Shown: in pieces, positions 1 through 8,686 of the stretch | Layout of the letters: each line of letters begins with the position of its first letter | Numbering within the stretch: position 1 is the stretch's first letter | Assembly: GCA_945787555.1 (NCBI GenBank) | Contig: CALZJG010000122.1 | Location: forward strand, 116,732 to 180,731 | Source of the DNA: an uncultured Chromatiaceae bacterium | Lineage (GTDB): Bacteria; Pseudomonadota; Gammaproteobacteria; DRLM01 | DNA length: 64,000 nt | Direction of reading: 5' to 3' | Made by a program: the position numbers and the translations under genes | Notes under the pieces: model-generated | What the model saw: the letters and a program-made list of their open reading frames with translations, nothing else | Told to the model about the DNA's origin: nothing | The model's database searches: none

Positions 1-2156
1 CCGGCTTGCTGGTGGTCAAGTCCATCGGCAACGATCGCAACGAACATGGCGCCGGCGGCAGTGGCCATTACCATTACGGCGACAACAACACCCTGCACTA
101 CGACTGGCATGCGCCCGACGGCGATTACCAAAGTGTGGGGCAGATCGCCGCCGCTAAGAACGTGATCAGCGTCGGCTCGGTGAACAGTGTCGGCACCATG
201 AGCGCATTCAGCGCCTGGGGACCGACCCGCGACGGGCGCATCAAACCCGATCTGGTGGCACAGGGCAGCAATGTTTACGCGCCTTATTCCGGTCACGGTT
301 ATGCGACCTTGAACGGCACTTCCATGGCCGCACCGGTTGTGAGCGGTGCCTTGGCCCTGTTGGTGGAGCGTTACCGCGCCGTCGGGGGCGGCACTTTGAC
401 GCCACAGATCGCCAAGGCGCTGTTGGTGAATACGGCGCGTGACCTCGGCACGCCAGGACCGGACTATGGGTACGGCTGGGGCTTGCTGGATGCCCAAGCC
501 GCCGCCGCGCTGATCGATGTCGATGCCGGCACGGGGCGACGCATCGCCGGCGAGCGACTGAGTAATGACGCCGAACGGCGCTTCGATGTAACCGTGCCGC
601 CGGGCGCGGCGGAACTGCGCTACACCTTGGCGTGGACCGATCCGGCCGCCTCGCCCGGTGCCGAACTGGCCTTGGTCAATGATCTGGATTTGAGGCTGGT
701 CGCCCCCAGCGGCGCCGTGCACTATCCCTACAGCCTGGCCGGCCTGGCCGACCCGGCCGCGCCCGCCACCCAGGTCGGTCCCAATCGCCTCGATAACGTC
801 GAGCAAGTGCGGGTCAGCACGCCCGAAGCGGGCGAGTGGCAAGTGGTGGTGCACGCCACGCGCGTGCAGGACAACCAAGCTTATGCGGTGGTCGGCAATG
901 TCGATCTACCCCGCGACAGCGTACCGCCCGGTGGGGTGTACCTGGCGCTCAACAGCGGCGCGTCTTATGCGCTCACGCCGGAAGTTAACGTGCATTTGGC
1001 CGGTTACGACAATATCGCGGTCAGCGGCTATTACTTGTCCGAATCCCCTGCTCCGCCGCCGCCCGCGAACTTCACGACCGTGCCGGCGATAGACCGCCTG
1101 CAACTCAATGTGACCTGGGCCTTGAGTTCCGACGACGGTGAGAAAACGCTCTATGCCTGGTTGCGCGATGCGGCGGGAAATGTGAGTGACCCCGTGCCGG
1201 CGCGCATCATTCTCGACACCCAGCCGCCGGAGCCGCCGCAGGTCAGTGGCGCGTTCACGACGGCAAGGGAACTGAGCTGGAACTGGACGCCGGGGACTGG
1301 CGGCAACGGCGTGTTCCGTTACAAACTCAACGATCCGGACATGAGCGTAGGCGTGGCCGAGGTGCGTGACACCTATTACGTTCCACTGGCCCCGCTCAGC
1401 GTCGGCGCGCACACCTTGTATGTACAGGAACGCGACGTCGCCGGCCATTGGTCGGCGGCAGCGGCGGCGACCGTGCAGGTCGATGTCCTACCTATCATCA
1501 TCCTGCCCCCCAATGTGATGATGCCGCCGCCGCGCTTGCCGGTGGTGTGGGCGCTGACACCCAGCAATCATGCCCGCCCGACCTGGTATTGGGGCAGCGG
1601 TGGTGGTGGCGGCATTTATCGTTTTCGCCTCGACAACGCCGATTTGAACGGCGCCATGGAAAGCAATAGTGCCGCTTACACGCCGCCGACCGCCCTCAGC
1701 GATGGGCCGCACACACTATATGTGCAAGAGCGCGCTTATGACGGCAATTGGTCCCCGTTGGGCAGTTACAACGTACTCATCGACACCGCACCACCGCTGA
1801 CCGATGTCAGTGTGGCAGCCTCCAATTCCGAGCGCTGGGTGACGCTCGCTTGCCTGGACACGGGCTCGGGATGCGCGGCGACCTATTACAGCCTCGACGG
1901 CAGTCAGCCCAGCTTGGCGACAGCGCGCTACGATGAGCCGATACTGGTACAGGGTGACGCGACCTTGCGCTTCTTATCGGTGGACAAAGCCGGCAATGCC
2001 GAAGAAGATCAGTCGCGCGCCTACGCAACCAGCGCAGAAGCACCGCGCGCCGGCAGCGGCGGCGGTGGTGGTCTGGGCCCGTGGGCCGCGCTGTTGCTAT
2101 GTTGGTGGTCCAGCAGGCGCGTCGCGCGCCGTAAACAACCACCCGCTTGCGTCTAA
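1..2156 (+). CDS. Subtilisin-like (S8) serine protease with GlyGly-CTERM tail, 5' truncated by the window
   Basis: Exported endopeptidase; the reading frame is open through the left edge, so the signal peptide and the catalytic Asp and His lie outside the window. The visible part holds the oxyanion-type GND (about residue 9 counted from base 6) and the S8 serine motif GTSMAAP with the Ser codon at 321-323. After the catalytic domain come Ig/FN3-like beta repeats (two similar units at about 1225-1480 and 1545-1790), then a chitobiase C-terminal-like segment (YYSLDGSQPS, about 1885-1960). The end is a Gly run, a short hydrophobic stretch and an Arg/Lys cluster (about 2050-2140). This matches the GlyGly-CTERM architecture that rhombosortases process, which would place the protein at the cell surface or release it. 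The 3' end overlaps the convergent neighbour by 4 bases. Protease call is firm; the sorting tail is by pattern. Confidence 0.9.
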   Translation, partial: GLLVVKSIGNDRNEHGAGGSGHYHYGDNNTLHYDWHAPDGDYQSVGQIAAAKNVISVGSVNSVGTMSAFSAWGPTRDGRIKPDLVAQGSNVYAPYSGHGYATLNGTSMAAPVVSGALALLVERYRAVGGGTLTPQIAKALLVNTARDLGTPGPDYGYGWGLLDAQAAAALIDVDAGTGRRIAGERLSNDAERRFDVTVPPGAAELRYTLAWTDPAASPGAELALVNDLDLRLVAPSGAVHYPYSLAGLADPAAPATQVGPNRLDNVEQVRVSTPEAGEWQVVVHATRVQDNQAYAVVGNVDLPRDSVPPGGVYLALNSGASYALTPEVNVHLAGYDNIAVSGYYLSESPAPPPPANFTTVPAIDRLQLNVTWALSSDDGEKTLYAWLRDAAGNVSDPVPARIILDTQPPEPPQVSGAFTTARELSWNWTPGTGGNGVFRYKLNDPDMSVGVAEVRDTYYVPLAPLSVGAHTLYVQERDVAGHWSAAAAATVQVDVLPIIILPPNVMMPPPRLPVVWALTPSNHARPTWYWGSGGGGGIYRFRLDNADLNGAMESNSAAYTPPTALSDGPHTLYVQERAYDGNWSPLGSYNVLIDTAPPLTDVSVAASNSERWVTLACLDTGSGCAATYYSLDGSQPSLATARYDEPILVQGDATLRFLSVDKAGNAEEDQSRAYATSAEAPRAGSGGGGGLGPWAALLLCWWSSRRVARRKQPPACV

Positions 2157-2629
2157 CGGCCGCGCGTGGCGAGCACTTCGTAGCGCGGCGTGAGTTCGCC
2201 GCGAGGATTGAGCGGGGCGGTGAAATAGATGCGTTGGCGAAAATCACGCGCTTGCTGGGCAGGAACGTCGGGCTTGAAGATGATATCGGCTTGATCGACC
2301 GTCTCGCATTGCTCGGCCACGCAATCCTCCAGCGACGCGCGCAGCACCAATTCATGCAAGGTATATTGCGCGGAAAGATTGCGCACCCGGCCTATGAGCC
2401 AACTGGCGCGATCATCGCGCTGTAAACGCATCTCGGCCAGTTCCACTTCGCTGGGCGCAATGAGCAGTTTGGCGTCTTGTAGAGATTGCTCCTGATACCA
2501 AGCGAAATAGGCGATGATGCCGACCACGACCAGCAAGGCCAAGGGCGCCGCGCGGCCCATGTTTTGGCGGGTGAGCGCCATGGCCAACAACACCAATACC
2601 AATATCAGAGCCAGCAATCCCCAAATCAT
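2153..2629 (-). CDS. Small inner-membrane protein, function unknown
   Basis: A 158-residue protein. Two N-terminal hydrophobic segments (residues about 2-20 and 29-46) are followed by a soluble domain of about 110 residues. That domain contains two cysteines close together (SLEDCVAEQCETVD), which may form a disulfide if it is periplasmic. It resembles short membrane-anchored proteins with an Ig-like or FxLYD-type soluble part, but I do not recognise a named family. It converges on the protease gene and their stop codons overlap (TAG on the minus strand, TAA on the plus strand), which argues that both ends are genuine. No partner gene lies in the same operon within the window. Confidence 0.65.
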   Translation of the reverse strand: MIWGLLALILVLVLLAMALTRQNMGRAAPLALLVVVGIIAYFAWYQEQSLQDAKLLIAPSEVELAEMRLQRDDRASWLIGRVRNLSAQYTLHELVLRASLEDCVAEQCETVDQADIIFKPDVPAQQARDFRQRIYFTAPLNPRGELTPRYEVLATRGR

Positions 2630-3049
2630 CAGCGACCTCGTTGTGCGTAGACCTGCAACATCTTAACCATTATAACCCCAAGTGCCTCATTAACTTCTGA
2701 CTGCTCATAGCGGTACGAGTTGCCGCGGCACCGGCGGCTGCACCAGAACAATCGTTGCGCGTGTCGTTCAGGGGGCCTGGCAGCAAATAATTTGCGACAT
2801 ACGCTCCCCAGACCGTTGTGGCGAGTAGGCAAGGTGCACGCCACTGTCCCACCGCGGGCTATTTCCCTGTGTCGTGTGTTGATCGCGCCTGGCAGACCGG
2901 TAGACGGTGCTTGAGCCAGGCTCGCAAAGCCAGTTGCCCACCGCGCCGGATGACCGCCAGCAACCGATTAACGTCGCGGACGATTATGAGATGGAGAGGT
3001 TGCGACGCGCGGCCCAGCCGGCACGGGCTCTTTGTTACAATGCGCCCCC
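2630..3049. other. Intergenic region upstream of uvrD
   Basis: About 420 bases between two divergent genes. No coding frame looks real. The only recognisable element is a -10-like TACAAT at 3036-3041, just ahead of the uvrD start; no convincing -35 hexamer is at normal spacing and no clear LexA box is seen, although uvrD is SOS-controlled in E. coli. Confidence 0.4.
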
Positions 3050-5230
3050 ATGGATGTATCCGATATTCTCGATCCCCTGAATGATGCGCAACGCGAGGCG
3101 GTCACCGCCCCCGCCGGACCGGTGCTGGTGGTGGCGGGTGCGGGCAGCGGCAAGACGCGGGTGCTGGTGCATCGCATCGCCTGGCTGATCCGCGTCGAGG
3201 GCGCCTCACCCTACGGCATCCTCGCCGTCACCTTCACCAACAAGGCGGCGGCGGAAATGCGCGGGCGCACCGAGGAACTGCTCGGCATCCCGACCGGCGG
3301 CATGTGGGTGGGCACTTTTCACAGCCTTGCCCATCGCCTGTTGCGCACGCATTGGCGCGAAGCCGGCCTGCCGCAGACCTTTCAAATCCTCGACTCCGAT
3401 GATCAGTACCGCTTGATCCGCCGCCTCCTCAAGGCGTTGGACTTAGACGAGGCCAAGTGGCCGCCGCGCCAGGTGCAGGGTTACATCAATAGCCGCAAGG
3501 ACGAAGGACTGCGTCCCGCGCACATCGATCAGCAGCACGATATTTATGCGCGCCAGATGGTGCGCATCTATCTCGCCTACGAAGAACAATGCCAGCGCGC
3601 CGGCCTCGTGGACTTCGCCGAATTGTTGTTGCGTGCCCATGAATTGCTGCGTGATCGCACTGAGATTCTTCAGCATTACCAGCAACGATTTCAGTACATA
3701 CTGGTCGATGAGTTCCAGGACACCAACGCCATTCAATATGCTTGGCTGCGTTTATTGGCCGGCACGCGCGGCTGTTTGTTCGCCGTGGGCGACGATGACC
3801 AATCCATCTATGGCTGGCGCGGCGCGCGCATCGAAAACATTCACCGCTACAGCAAGGATTTTCCCGGCACGGTGACGTTGCGTCTGGAAGAGAACTATCG
3901 CTCCACACAAACCATCCTCGCCGCCGCCAACGCGCTGATCGAGCACAACACGGGGCGCCTCGGCAAGGAGCTGTGGACCGACGGCGAAGAAGGCGATCCG
4001 TTGATGTTGTACTCGGCCTTCAACGAATTGGACGAAGCACGCTTCGTGGTCGAGCGCATCCGTCATTGGCAAGAGGCGGGCCATCGCCGCAGCGAAGCGG
4101 CGATACTCTATCGCTCCAACGCGCAATCGCGGGTACTCGAAGAAGCCTTGCTCGCCGCCGGCGTGCCCTATCGCGTCTACGGCGGCTTGCGTTTTTTCGA
4201 GCGCGCCGAAATCAAGGATGCGCTGGCCTATCTGCGCCTCATCGCCAATCGCGATGACGATGCTTCGTTCGAGCGCGTGGTCAACACGCCCACGCGCGGC
4301 ATTGGTGACCGCACGTTGCAAAACGTGCGCGATCAGGCGCGGCAAGATGGCGTGACCTTGTGGCGCGCCGCCGAGGCGCTGCTCAGCAGCCATGCCCTGC
4401 CGGCGCGCGCTGCCACCGCGCTGCGCGGCTTTCTCGATCTGATCGCGCGCCTCGACAGCGACACCCGTGATCTGCCCTTGAACGAGAGCGTCGATCACGT
4501 CATCGCCGCTAGCGGCTTGGTCGCGTACCACGGCCGCGACAAAGGCGAGAAGGGCCAGGCACGCGTCGAGAACTTAGAAGAATTGGTCAGTGCCGCACGC
4601 CAGTTCGAGGTCGAAGAAGACACACCTTCAGAAGACGACGGCACACCTCTCGATCCGCTATCCGCGTTTCTCACCCATGCGGCGCTGGAAGCCGGTGAGG
4701 GCCAGGGCGATAAATGGGAGGATTGCGTGCAATTGATGACCTTGCATTCCGCCAAGGGCTTGGAATTTCCGCTGGTGTTTCTCGTCGGCATGGAAGAAGG
4801 CTTGTTCCCCCATCAAATGTCCGTCGAAGAACCCGGCCGTCTCGAGGAAGAGCGCCGCCTGTGTTACGTCGGCATCACCCGCGCGCGACGCGAATTGTAT
4901 TTGACCCATGCCGAATTACGCCGCTTACACGGCAGCGAAACCTATCCGCGTGCGTCGCGCTTTATTTCTGAAATTCCCGCCAAGCTGTTGCGCGAAGTGC
5001 GCCCGCGCGCGCAGGTGGTACGCCCCGTCTCTCACCGCGGCATCGCCGACACCGCGGCGACCTCCGCTTCCGGCTTGCGTCTCGGCCAGCGCGTCAGCCA
5101 CGCCAAGTTCGGCGAAGGCGTGGTGCTCAACTACGAAGGCCAAGGGTCCAGCGCCCGCGTGCAAGTCAATTTCTCCGGCGCGGGCGCCAAGTGGTTGGTG
5201 CTGGCCTACGCCAATTTACAGGCGCTATAG
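3050..5230 (+). CDS. uvrD: DNA helicase II (UvrD), superfamily 1A
   Basis: 3'-5' helicase acting in nucleotide-excision repair, after UvrABC incision, and in mismatch repair, after MutL loading; it also removes RecA from single-stranded DNA. The 726-residue product (E. coli 720) opens with MDVSDILDPLNDAQREAV, almost the E. coli start, so the ATG at 3050 was chosen over the upstream in-frame start at 3032. Visible motifs are Walker A GAGSGKT, motif Ia FTNKAAAEMR, motif II DEFQDTN, motif III GDDDQSIYGWRGA, motif IV ENYRS, motif V TLHSAKGLEF and motif VI VGITRAR, all in normal order. The C-terminal Tudor-like RNA-polymerase-binding region is present (RVSHAKFGEGVV). It stands alone, with divergent or distant neighbours. 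Confidence 0.97.
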   Translation: MDVSDILDPLNDAQREAVTAPAGPVLVVAGAGSGKTRVLVHRIAWLIRVEGASPYGILAVTFTNKAAAEMRGRTEELLGIPTGGMWVGTFHSLAHRLLRTHWREAGLPQTFQILDSDDQYRLIRRLLKALDLDEAKWPPRQVQGYINSRKDEGLRPAHIDQQHDIYARQMVRIYLAYEEQCQRAGLVDFAELLLRAHELLRDRTEILQHYQQRFQYILVDEFQDTNAIQYAWLRLLAGTRGCLFAVGDDDQSIYGWRGARIENIHRYSKDFPGTVTLRLEENYRSTQTILAAANALIEHNTGRLGKELWTDGEEGDPLMLYSAFNELDEARFVVERIRHWQEAGHRRSEAAILYRSNAQSRVLEEALLAAGVPYRVYGGLRFFERAEIKDALAYLRLIANRDDDASFERVVNTPTRGIGDRTLQNVRDQARQDGVTLWRAAEALLSSHALPARAATALRGFLDLIARLDSDTRDLPLNESVDHVIAASGLVAYHGRDKGEKGQARVENLEELVSAARQFEVEEDTPSEDDGTPLDPLSAFLTHAALEAGEGQGDKWEDCVQLMTLHSAKGLEFPLVFLVGMEEGLFPHQMSVEEPGRLEEERRLCYVGITRARRELYLTHAELRRLHGSETYPRASRFISEIPAKLLREVRPRAQVVRPVSHRGIADTAATSASGLRLGQRVSHAKFGEGVVLNYEGQGSSARVQVNFSGAGAKWLVLAYANLQAL

Positions 5231-5357
5231 GTTCCGATCGATGCCTCACGCCTACCGTAAGCCCCTTGGATCACCCCGGTGTTCGAACAACGCTGTCCGG
5301 GACTGCAATACGATGGCCACGCAAGTATTGTGATGTCAACCGCGAGAATTGCCACGC

Positions 5358-6044
5358 TCACCACCTTTGGCTCTGAGCATGCGTGCCCACCGGCAGCACC
5401 GTCGCTGAGATAGTGCTACGAAACACCCCGGTTACGTATCTGCCACCCCGCTTGGAGTTGATGTTCGCGATGAAATAAGCGGTGCGGCCCGTCGATTTGC
5501 TGTTCGCAGAGACGCGTTTAAAGCGAAATACGACGCTGGGCTTCTTTCTTCTGTAGGTATTTGAATCGTAGAATCTGATGTGCTCACCAAAGCTGCGAGA
5601 TACAGCGGGTATCAGCCTGACTTGCACGTCTTAAAAGACCAAGCCGCTCACATTCTCCAACTTCAATATTAATAAATAGCGTTTGTTTTTCTCGATTCTG
5701 TCCAACGCGGGCGTCAGCCCGCCATGAATCGTCCACTCAAGCTTCAAGCTGCTCTTTATTGCATCATTCAGCGTCCGTTCCAGGCTGGTAGCGGCCATAG
5801 TCCATCTCCCTGCTAGTCTCAAGACAACATGTTCCTGTGGCAATAGTACAGTCAATCGCTCCGTGATGGGCAAGAGCGCATGAGGAAAGCTAGGGTTTTC
5901 CAGATTGATAGCGAGAAGGTTGTTGCGATGACTATGTCCCCGGATGTCGCAGCGCAACATCCGGGCTACACTCACCGGTACACATAGTGACCCGCATAGC
6001 TCACCAAAACTGGTGCCGATAAGCACGACCATGAGGCCACTCAC
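5358..6044 (-). pseudogene. Possible broken gene of unknown function (one in-frame stop)
   Basis: Two minus-strand frames, 5631-6044 and 5358-5627, are in the same phase and separated by a single TAA (5631-5633). Read through, they give about 228 residues with mixed hydrophobic and charged content. The downstream half is basic (FRFKRVSANSKSTGRT). The long one-stop frame could be a recently inactivated gene or a chance open frame in GC-rich DNA. I do not recognise a family. It lies immediately downstream of, and in the same direction as, the proline-rich exported protein. Confidence 0.3.
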
Positions 6045-6045
6045 C

Positions 6046-6621
6046 CTAGCGGCTCATGACACCTTCCAACTTGGCAATCAGCGCGGCGCAGGCCGCCTCC
6101 GGGGTGGTGAGCTTCATGGATTGCGGTACATCCACGGTCAAGCGTCCGCTCAACTCGTACATGCAAACCAAATCATCTTGACCCGGCTCATCGGTGGAGA
6201 CGGTCAGTAACTGTTGATCAAGGAAGTAATAGGTGAGGAACTCGCCGCGGGACGCCACGGCGTAACTGCGACTCTGATTCTGCCAAAGGGTGCGCGGATG
6301 GCGTTTGATCCGCTCGGTGACCCGCTCCACATCAGGCGGCGTATAGACCGGCTTGGGCTTTGTTTTAGGTTTGGGTCTTGGCTTGGCTGCTGCCGTGACG
6401 GCCGGTTTGGCCGGCGGGGTGGGAAGCGGTTGGATGGCCGAGTCAGATTCAGGTGGAGCGGCAGCGACGTCCGCGGGCGGCGTCTGGTAGGGCTCGCGGA
6501 CGATGGTGCCGGTAATGCGCGGCGCACGGACCTCCGTCGAGGTGCTTTCATCTTCGCTGTACACGCCGATAACGCCTGCCAAGGGCAAGCCGATCACCGC
6601 TATCACTATGCTGAGGCGCAT
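6046..6621 (-). CDS. Proline-rich exported or membrane-anchored protein, function unknown
   Basis: A 191-residue product from the ATG at 6621, chosen because it opens directly with a hydrophobic N-terminal segment (MRLSIVIAVIGLPLAGVIGV), whereas the upstream extension is Cys/Arg-rich and looks non-coding. The segment is a signal peptide or anchor. Next comes a Pro/Ala/Lys-rich linker with a repetitive KPRPKPKTKPKP stretch, typical of a periplasm-spanning spacer. A C-terminal domain of about 85 residues contains two cysteines (DLVCMYEL, PEAACAAL). The architecture (anchor, Pro/Lys linker, small domain) recalls periplasmic accessory proteins, but no family is recognised. Confidence 0.6.
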   Translation of the reverse strand: MRLSIVIAVIGLPLAGVIGVYSEDESTSTEVRAPRITGTIVREPYQTPPADVAAAPPESDSAIQPLPTPPAKPAVTAAAKPRPKPKTKPKPVYTPPDVERVTERIKRHPRTLWQNQSRSYAVASRGEFLTYYFLDQQLLTVSTDEPGQDDLVCMYELSGRLTVDVPQSMKLTTPEAACAALIAKLEGVMSR

Positions 6622-6952
6622 GCTTACAACCCGTTGGAAATTGTTGCAGTGAAGTTCACTAAAACAATCAGTTAGCCTGCAACGACTATCGGACGGCGGC
6701 GTGGAATTGTTTAGTCGCGGCCGGAGCGCGTGACAAGATCGGCTGACAGAGATCAAGCCTCGCTCGAAGCAATCGCCACAACACCGCCCGACCGGCGCCG
6801 CTTTTTGGCGTGAGAGCGAGCACGGAATGAATGGACGTTCGGCGTAGCCAACTCCTGGAGTGGCTACGCCGGTTCTCTTCAAGACCCTATCGACAGCGGT
6901 TGGAGATCGTGGGATCCCCGCCGCAACGGGCAAGCCACGAATAGGCGGGCGA
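6622..6952. other. Intergenic region with one hairpin
   Basis: 331 bases upstream of the proline-rich protein and downstream of the PEP-CTERM gene. Apart from the hairpin at 6840-6871 nothing recognisable is seen. The sequence is GC-rich with stops in all frames once the over-extended upstream ORF is discounted. Confidence 0.4.
6840..6871 (-). terminator. Hairpin downstream of the PEP-CTERM gene
   Basis: CGGCGTAGCCA (6840-6850) pairs with TGGCTACGCCG (6861-6871). The stem extends inward through CTCC/GGAG with a one-base bulge, giving about 15 pairs. It lies about 80 bases beyond the stop of the PEP-CTERM gene, so it may end or stabilise that transcript. No strong T-run follows on either strand, so a classical intrinsic terminator is uncertain. 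Confidence 0.45.
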
Positions 6953-7645
6953 TTAAACGCCTCGCTTGCGCCGACGCATGACGCTCAGACCTGCCAGGCC
7001 GAGACCAAGGATGGCGAGAGAGGTGGGTTCGGGGACATTGTTGACGATGTCTTGGCTTTCGACGCCAAGGATATCGAAGGCCCAGGCGCCGGTGCGGTTG
7101 GGGTCACTTAGCAGAGACTTGGCGCAAAATAATCCCGGCGGGCTGCAGCGTAGTGGATTGCTGGTGTAGGTTTGATTACCGGTTTTGTCGAATCCGGCTC
7201 CCAGAGTGGGGCCAATTGCAAAATTGTCGGATTGCATGATGGCCACTTGATACATGCCCGCCGCCAGCACCTCATCAAAACAGGCATCATATGGGTCACC
7301 GTTGTCAGCGTTGACCACACCGGCGCCGCATGCATTTAGACTAACAGCAGCGGCGTCCTCGTTTTGATTTACTAGATTTCCACTACTGTCGAACAGGGCC
7401 AGCATGGGGTCGAAGCCGCCTGCGGGCACGACAGTACCATCCGCTTGCGTGCCACCGCCGAAGCCATAGGTGCGCAGTCTCACCTTCGAGACATCGTCCG
7501 CCGTGAAGCTAAACAGCCGAACGTCGTCGTCGTTGGCAAACACACCTGTGAAGGAAAAGTTCATTGGCACCGCCTGGGCTTGGGCCCCCACCACCAGCGA
7601 TGCGACCACACACAAAGTTGAGGCTAACTTCGTGATTCTAGGCAT
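6953..7645 (-). CDS. PEP-CTERM sorting-domain protein, DVUA0089-like
   Basis: A 230-residue exported protein. It has an N-terminal signal peptide (MPRITKLASTLCVVASLVVG, cleavage after about AQA). The middle domain is beta-rich and Asp/Gly-rich with the pattern FSFTGVFANDDDVRLFSFT, as in DVUA0089-type PEP-CTERM proteins. The C-terminus is textbook PEP-CTERM: VPEPTSLAILGLGLAGL followed by RRRKR. Such tails are processed by exosortase/archaeosortase-type enzymes in bacteria that make extracellular polysaccharide. No exosortase lies in this window. The gene is divergent from lexA. The upstream AT-rich stretch (about 7690-7750) carries two ATTGACA copies on the minus strand 17 bases apart, promoter-like in character. 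Confidence 0.85.
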   Translation of the reverse strand: MPRITKLASTLCVVASLVVGAQAQAVPMNFSFTGVFANDDDVRLFSFTADDVSKVRLRTYGFGGGTQADGTVVPAGGFDPMLALFDSSGNLVNQNEDAAAVSLNACGAGVVNADNGDPYDACFDEVLAAGMYQVAIMQSDNFAIGPTLGAGFDKTGNQTYTSNPLRCSPPGLFCAKSLLSDPNRTGAWAFDILGVESQDIVNNVPEPTSLAILGLGLAGLSVMRRRKRGV

Positions 7646-8009
7646 TGTTGTTGTTCTCCTGCTAGCTTGCGTCAGGGAAATGAGTTGTTTTCCCGTAAAA
7701 TATGCAAATTTCGTGTCAATTGTTAATACTTGTCAATTTACAATTAGATGACTTAAAGCGCTACAGGCCGAGATTTCGCATATGTAAAGGTTGTCGACGG
7801 GCAACGAGGCGGATTATTGCAATAGCTTATGACACTACTAGGCTAAACCGGGGGCGCCTGAGTATGTCTGTGTATGGCATGACCACCGAGGGCGGCGGCG
7901 TTACCGACAGGTCCGCGCATAGGCCGATCTCGCGCTGCGGATGCTCGCCAGCGTAAGAGGAAGAGGCGGGTCACCCTGCCCGCTTTGTCCCAGCCCCAAC
8001 CCACCGCTT
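7646..8009. other. Divergent intergenic region between PEP-CTERM gene and lexA
   Basis: The part next to the PEP-CTERM gene (about 7680-7760) is clearly more AT-rich than the surroundings and is the likely promoter region for that gene. The rest is GC-rich with no coding frame I trust. Confidence 0.4.
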
Positions 8010-8061
8010 GAAAGTTCTCAAAACCTTCCCTATCCTGAGCCGGGACTTTTCGAGAACTTTC
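8010..8061. promoter_or_regulatory. Inverted repeat abutting lexA start, candidate LexA operator
   Basis: GAAAGTTCTCAAAAC (8010-8024) and TTTTCGAGAACTTTC (8047-8061) are inverted copies: 13 of 15 positions match, with 10 consecutive identical bases (GAAAGTTCTC). Arm centres are about 37 bases apart, and the right arm ends 3 bases before the ATG. LexA proteins repress their own genes through palindromic boxes, and this LexA has a recognition helix unlike E. coli LexA, so a non-canonical operator is expected. That this is the operator is inference from position and symmetry. Confidence 0.5.
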
Positions 8062-8064
8062 CCT

Positions 8065-8655
8065 ATGCTCACCCGCCAACAAGCCAAGGCCCTGCACGGC
8101 ATCCGCGTGCATCTGGCGCGCGAGGGACACGCCCCCACCCTCAAGGAGCTCGGAGCCGCCCTGGGCGTCAATTCCAAGGGGGCGGTGCACCGCTTGGTGC
8201 AAGCGCTGGTGGACAAGGGTTATTTGGCGCGCGGCGGCGGTTGGCGCGGGCTGCGGCCCACTGAAGAGGCGGCGCCGTGGAGTCTGCCGCTGCTGGGGCG
8301 CATCGCCGCCGGCCAACCCATCGAGGCCATTCCCGGCCGTGATACGCTCAATCTTGCCGACTTCCTGCTGGGCCCGAATCGTTACGCACTGCAGGTGAGC
8401 GGCGAGTCGATGATCGAGGCCGGCATCCTCGACGGCGATACGGTGGTCGTGCAACAGCGCGACAGCGCCGAAGACGGCGACATCGTAGTGGCGCTCATCG
8501 ATCGCGATGAGGCCACGCTCAAACGCCTGCGCTACAACCGCGACGGCTCGATCACGCTGCTCCCCGCCAACGCCGCCCTGGCGCCCGTCACCTACAGTGC
8601 CGCCCGCCTCACCATTCAAGGCGTGGTGGTGGGCCTGCTGCGCGGTTACCGTTGA
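8065..8655 (+). CDS. lexA: LexA-type SOS repressor (S24 autopeptidase), divergent subtype
   Basis: A 196-residue transcriptional repressor that self-cleaves when activated RecA signals DNA damage. The N-terminal winged helix (residues 1-65) has the LexA layout, but its recognition segment NSKGAVHRLVQAL differs from E. coli RSPNAAEEHLKAL. The cleavage site is Ala82-Gly83 in LLGRIAAGQP. The catalytic dyad is Ser115 (SGESM) and Lys153 (EATLKRL). ATG 8065 gives the family length; an in-frame extension to TTG 8008 would read through the inverted repeat and is less likely. Directly downstream lie the remains of a Y-family polymerase, so this may have been a lexA-dinB-type SOS cassette. It may be the second, non-housekeeping LexA found in some proteobacteria; this cannot be settled from one window. 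Confidence 0.9.
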   Translation: MLTRQQAKALHGIRVHLAREGHAPTLKELGAALGVNSKGAVHRLVQALVDKGYLARGGGWRGLRPTEEAAPWSLPLLGRIAAGQPIEAIPGRDTLNLADFLLGPNRYALQVSGESMIEAGILDGDTVVVQQRDSAEDGDIVVALIDRDEATLKRLRYNRDGSITLLPANAALAPVTYSAARLTIQGVVVGLLRGYR

Positions 8656-8686
8656 GGGCGCGTGGTGGTCAAGTGGTAGTGGCCGC

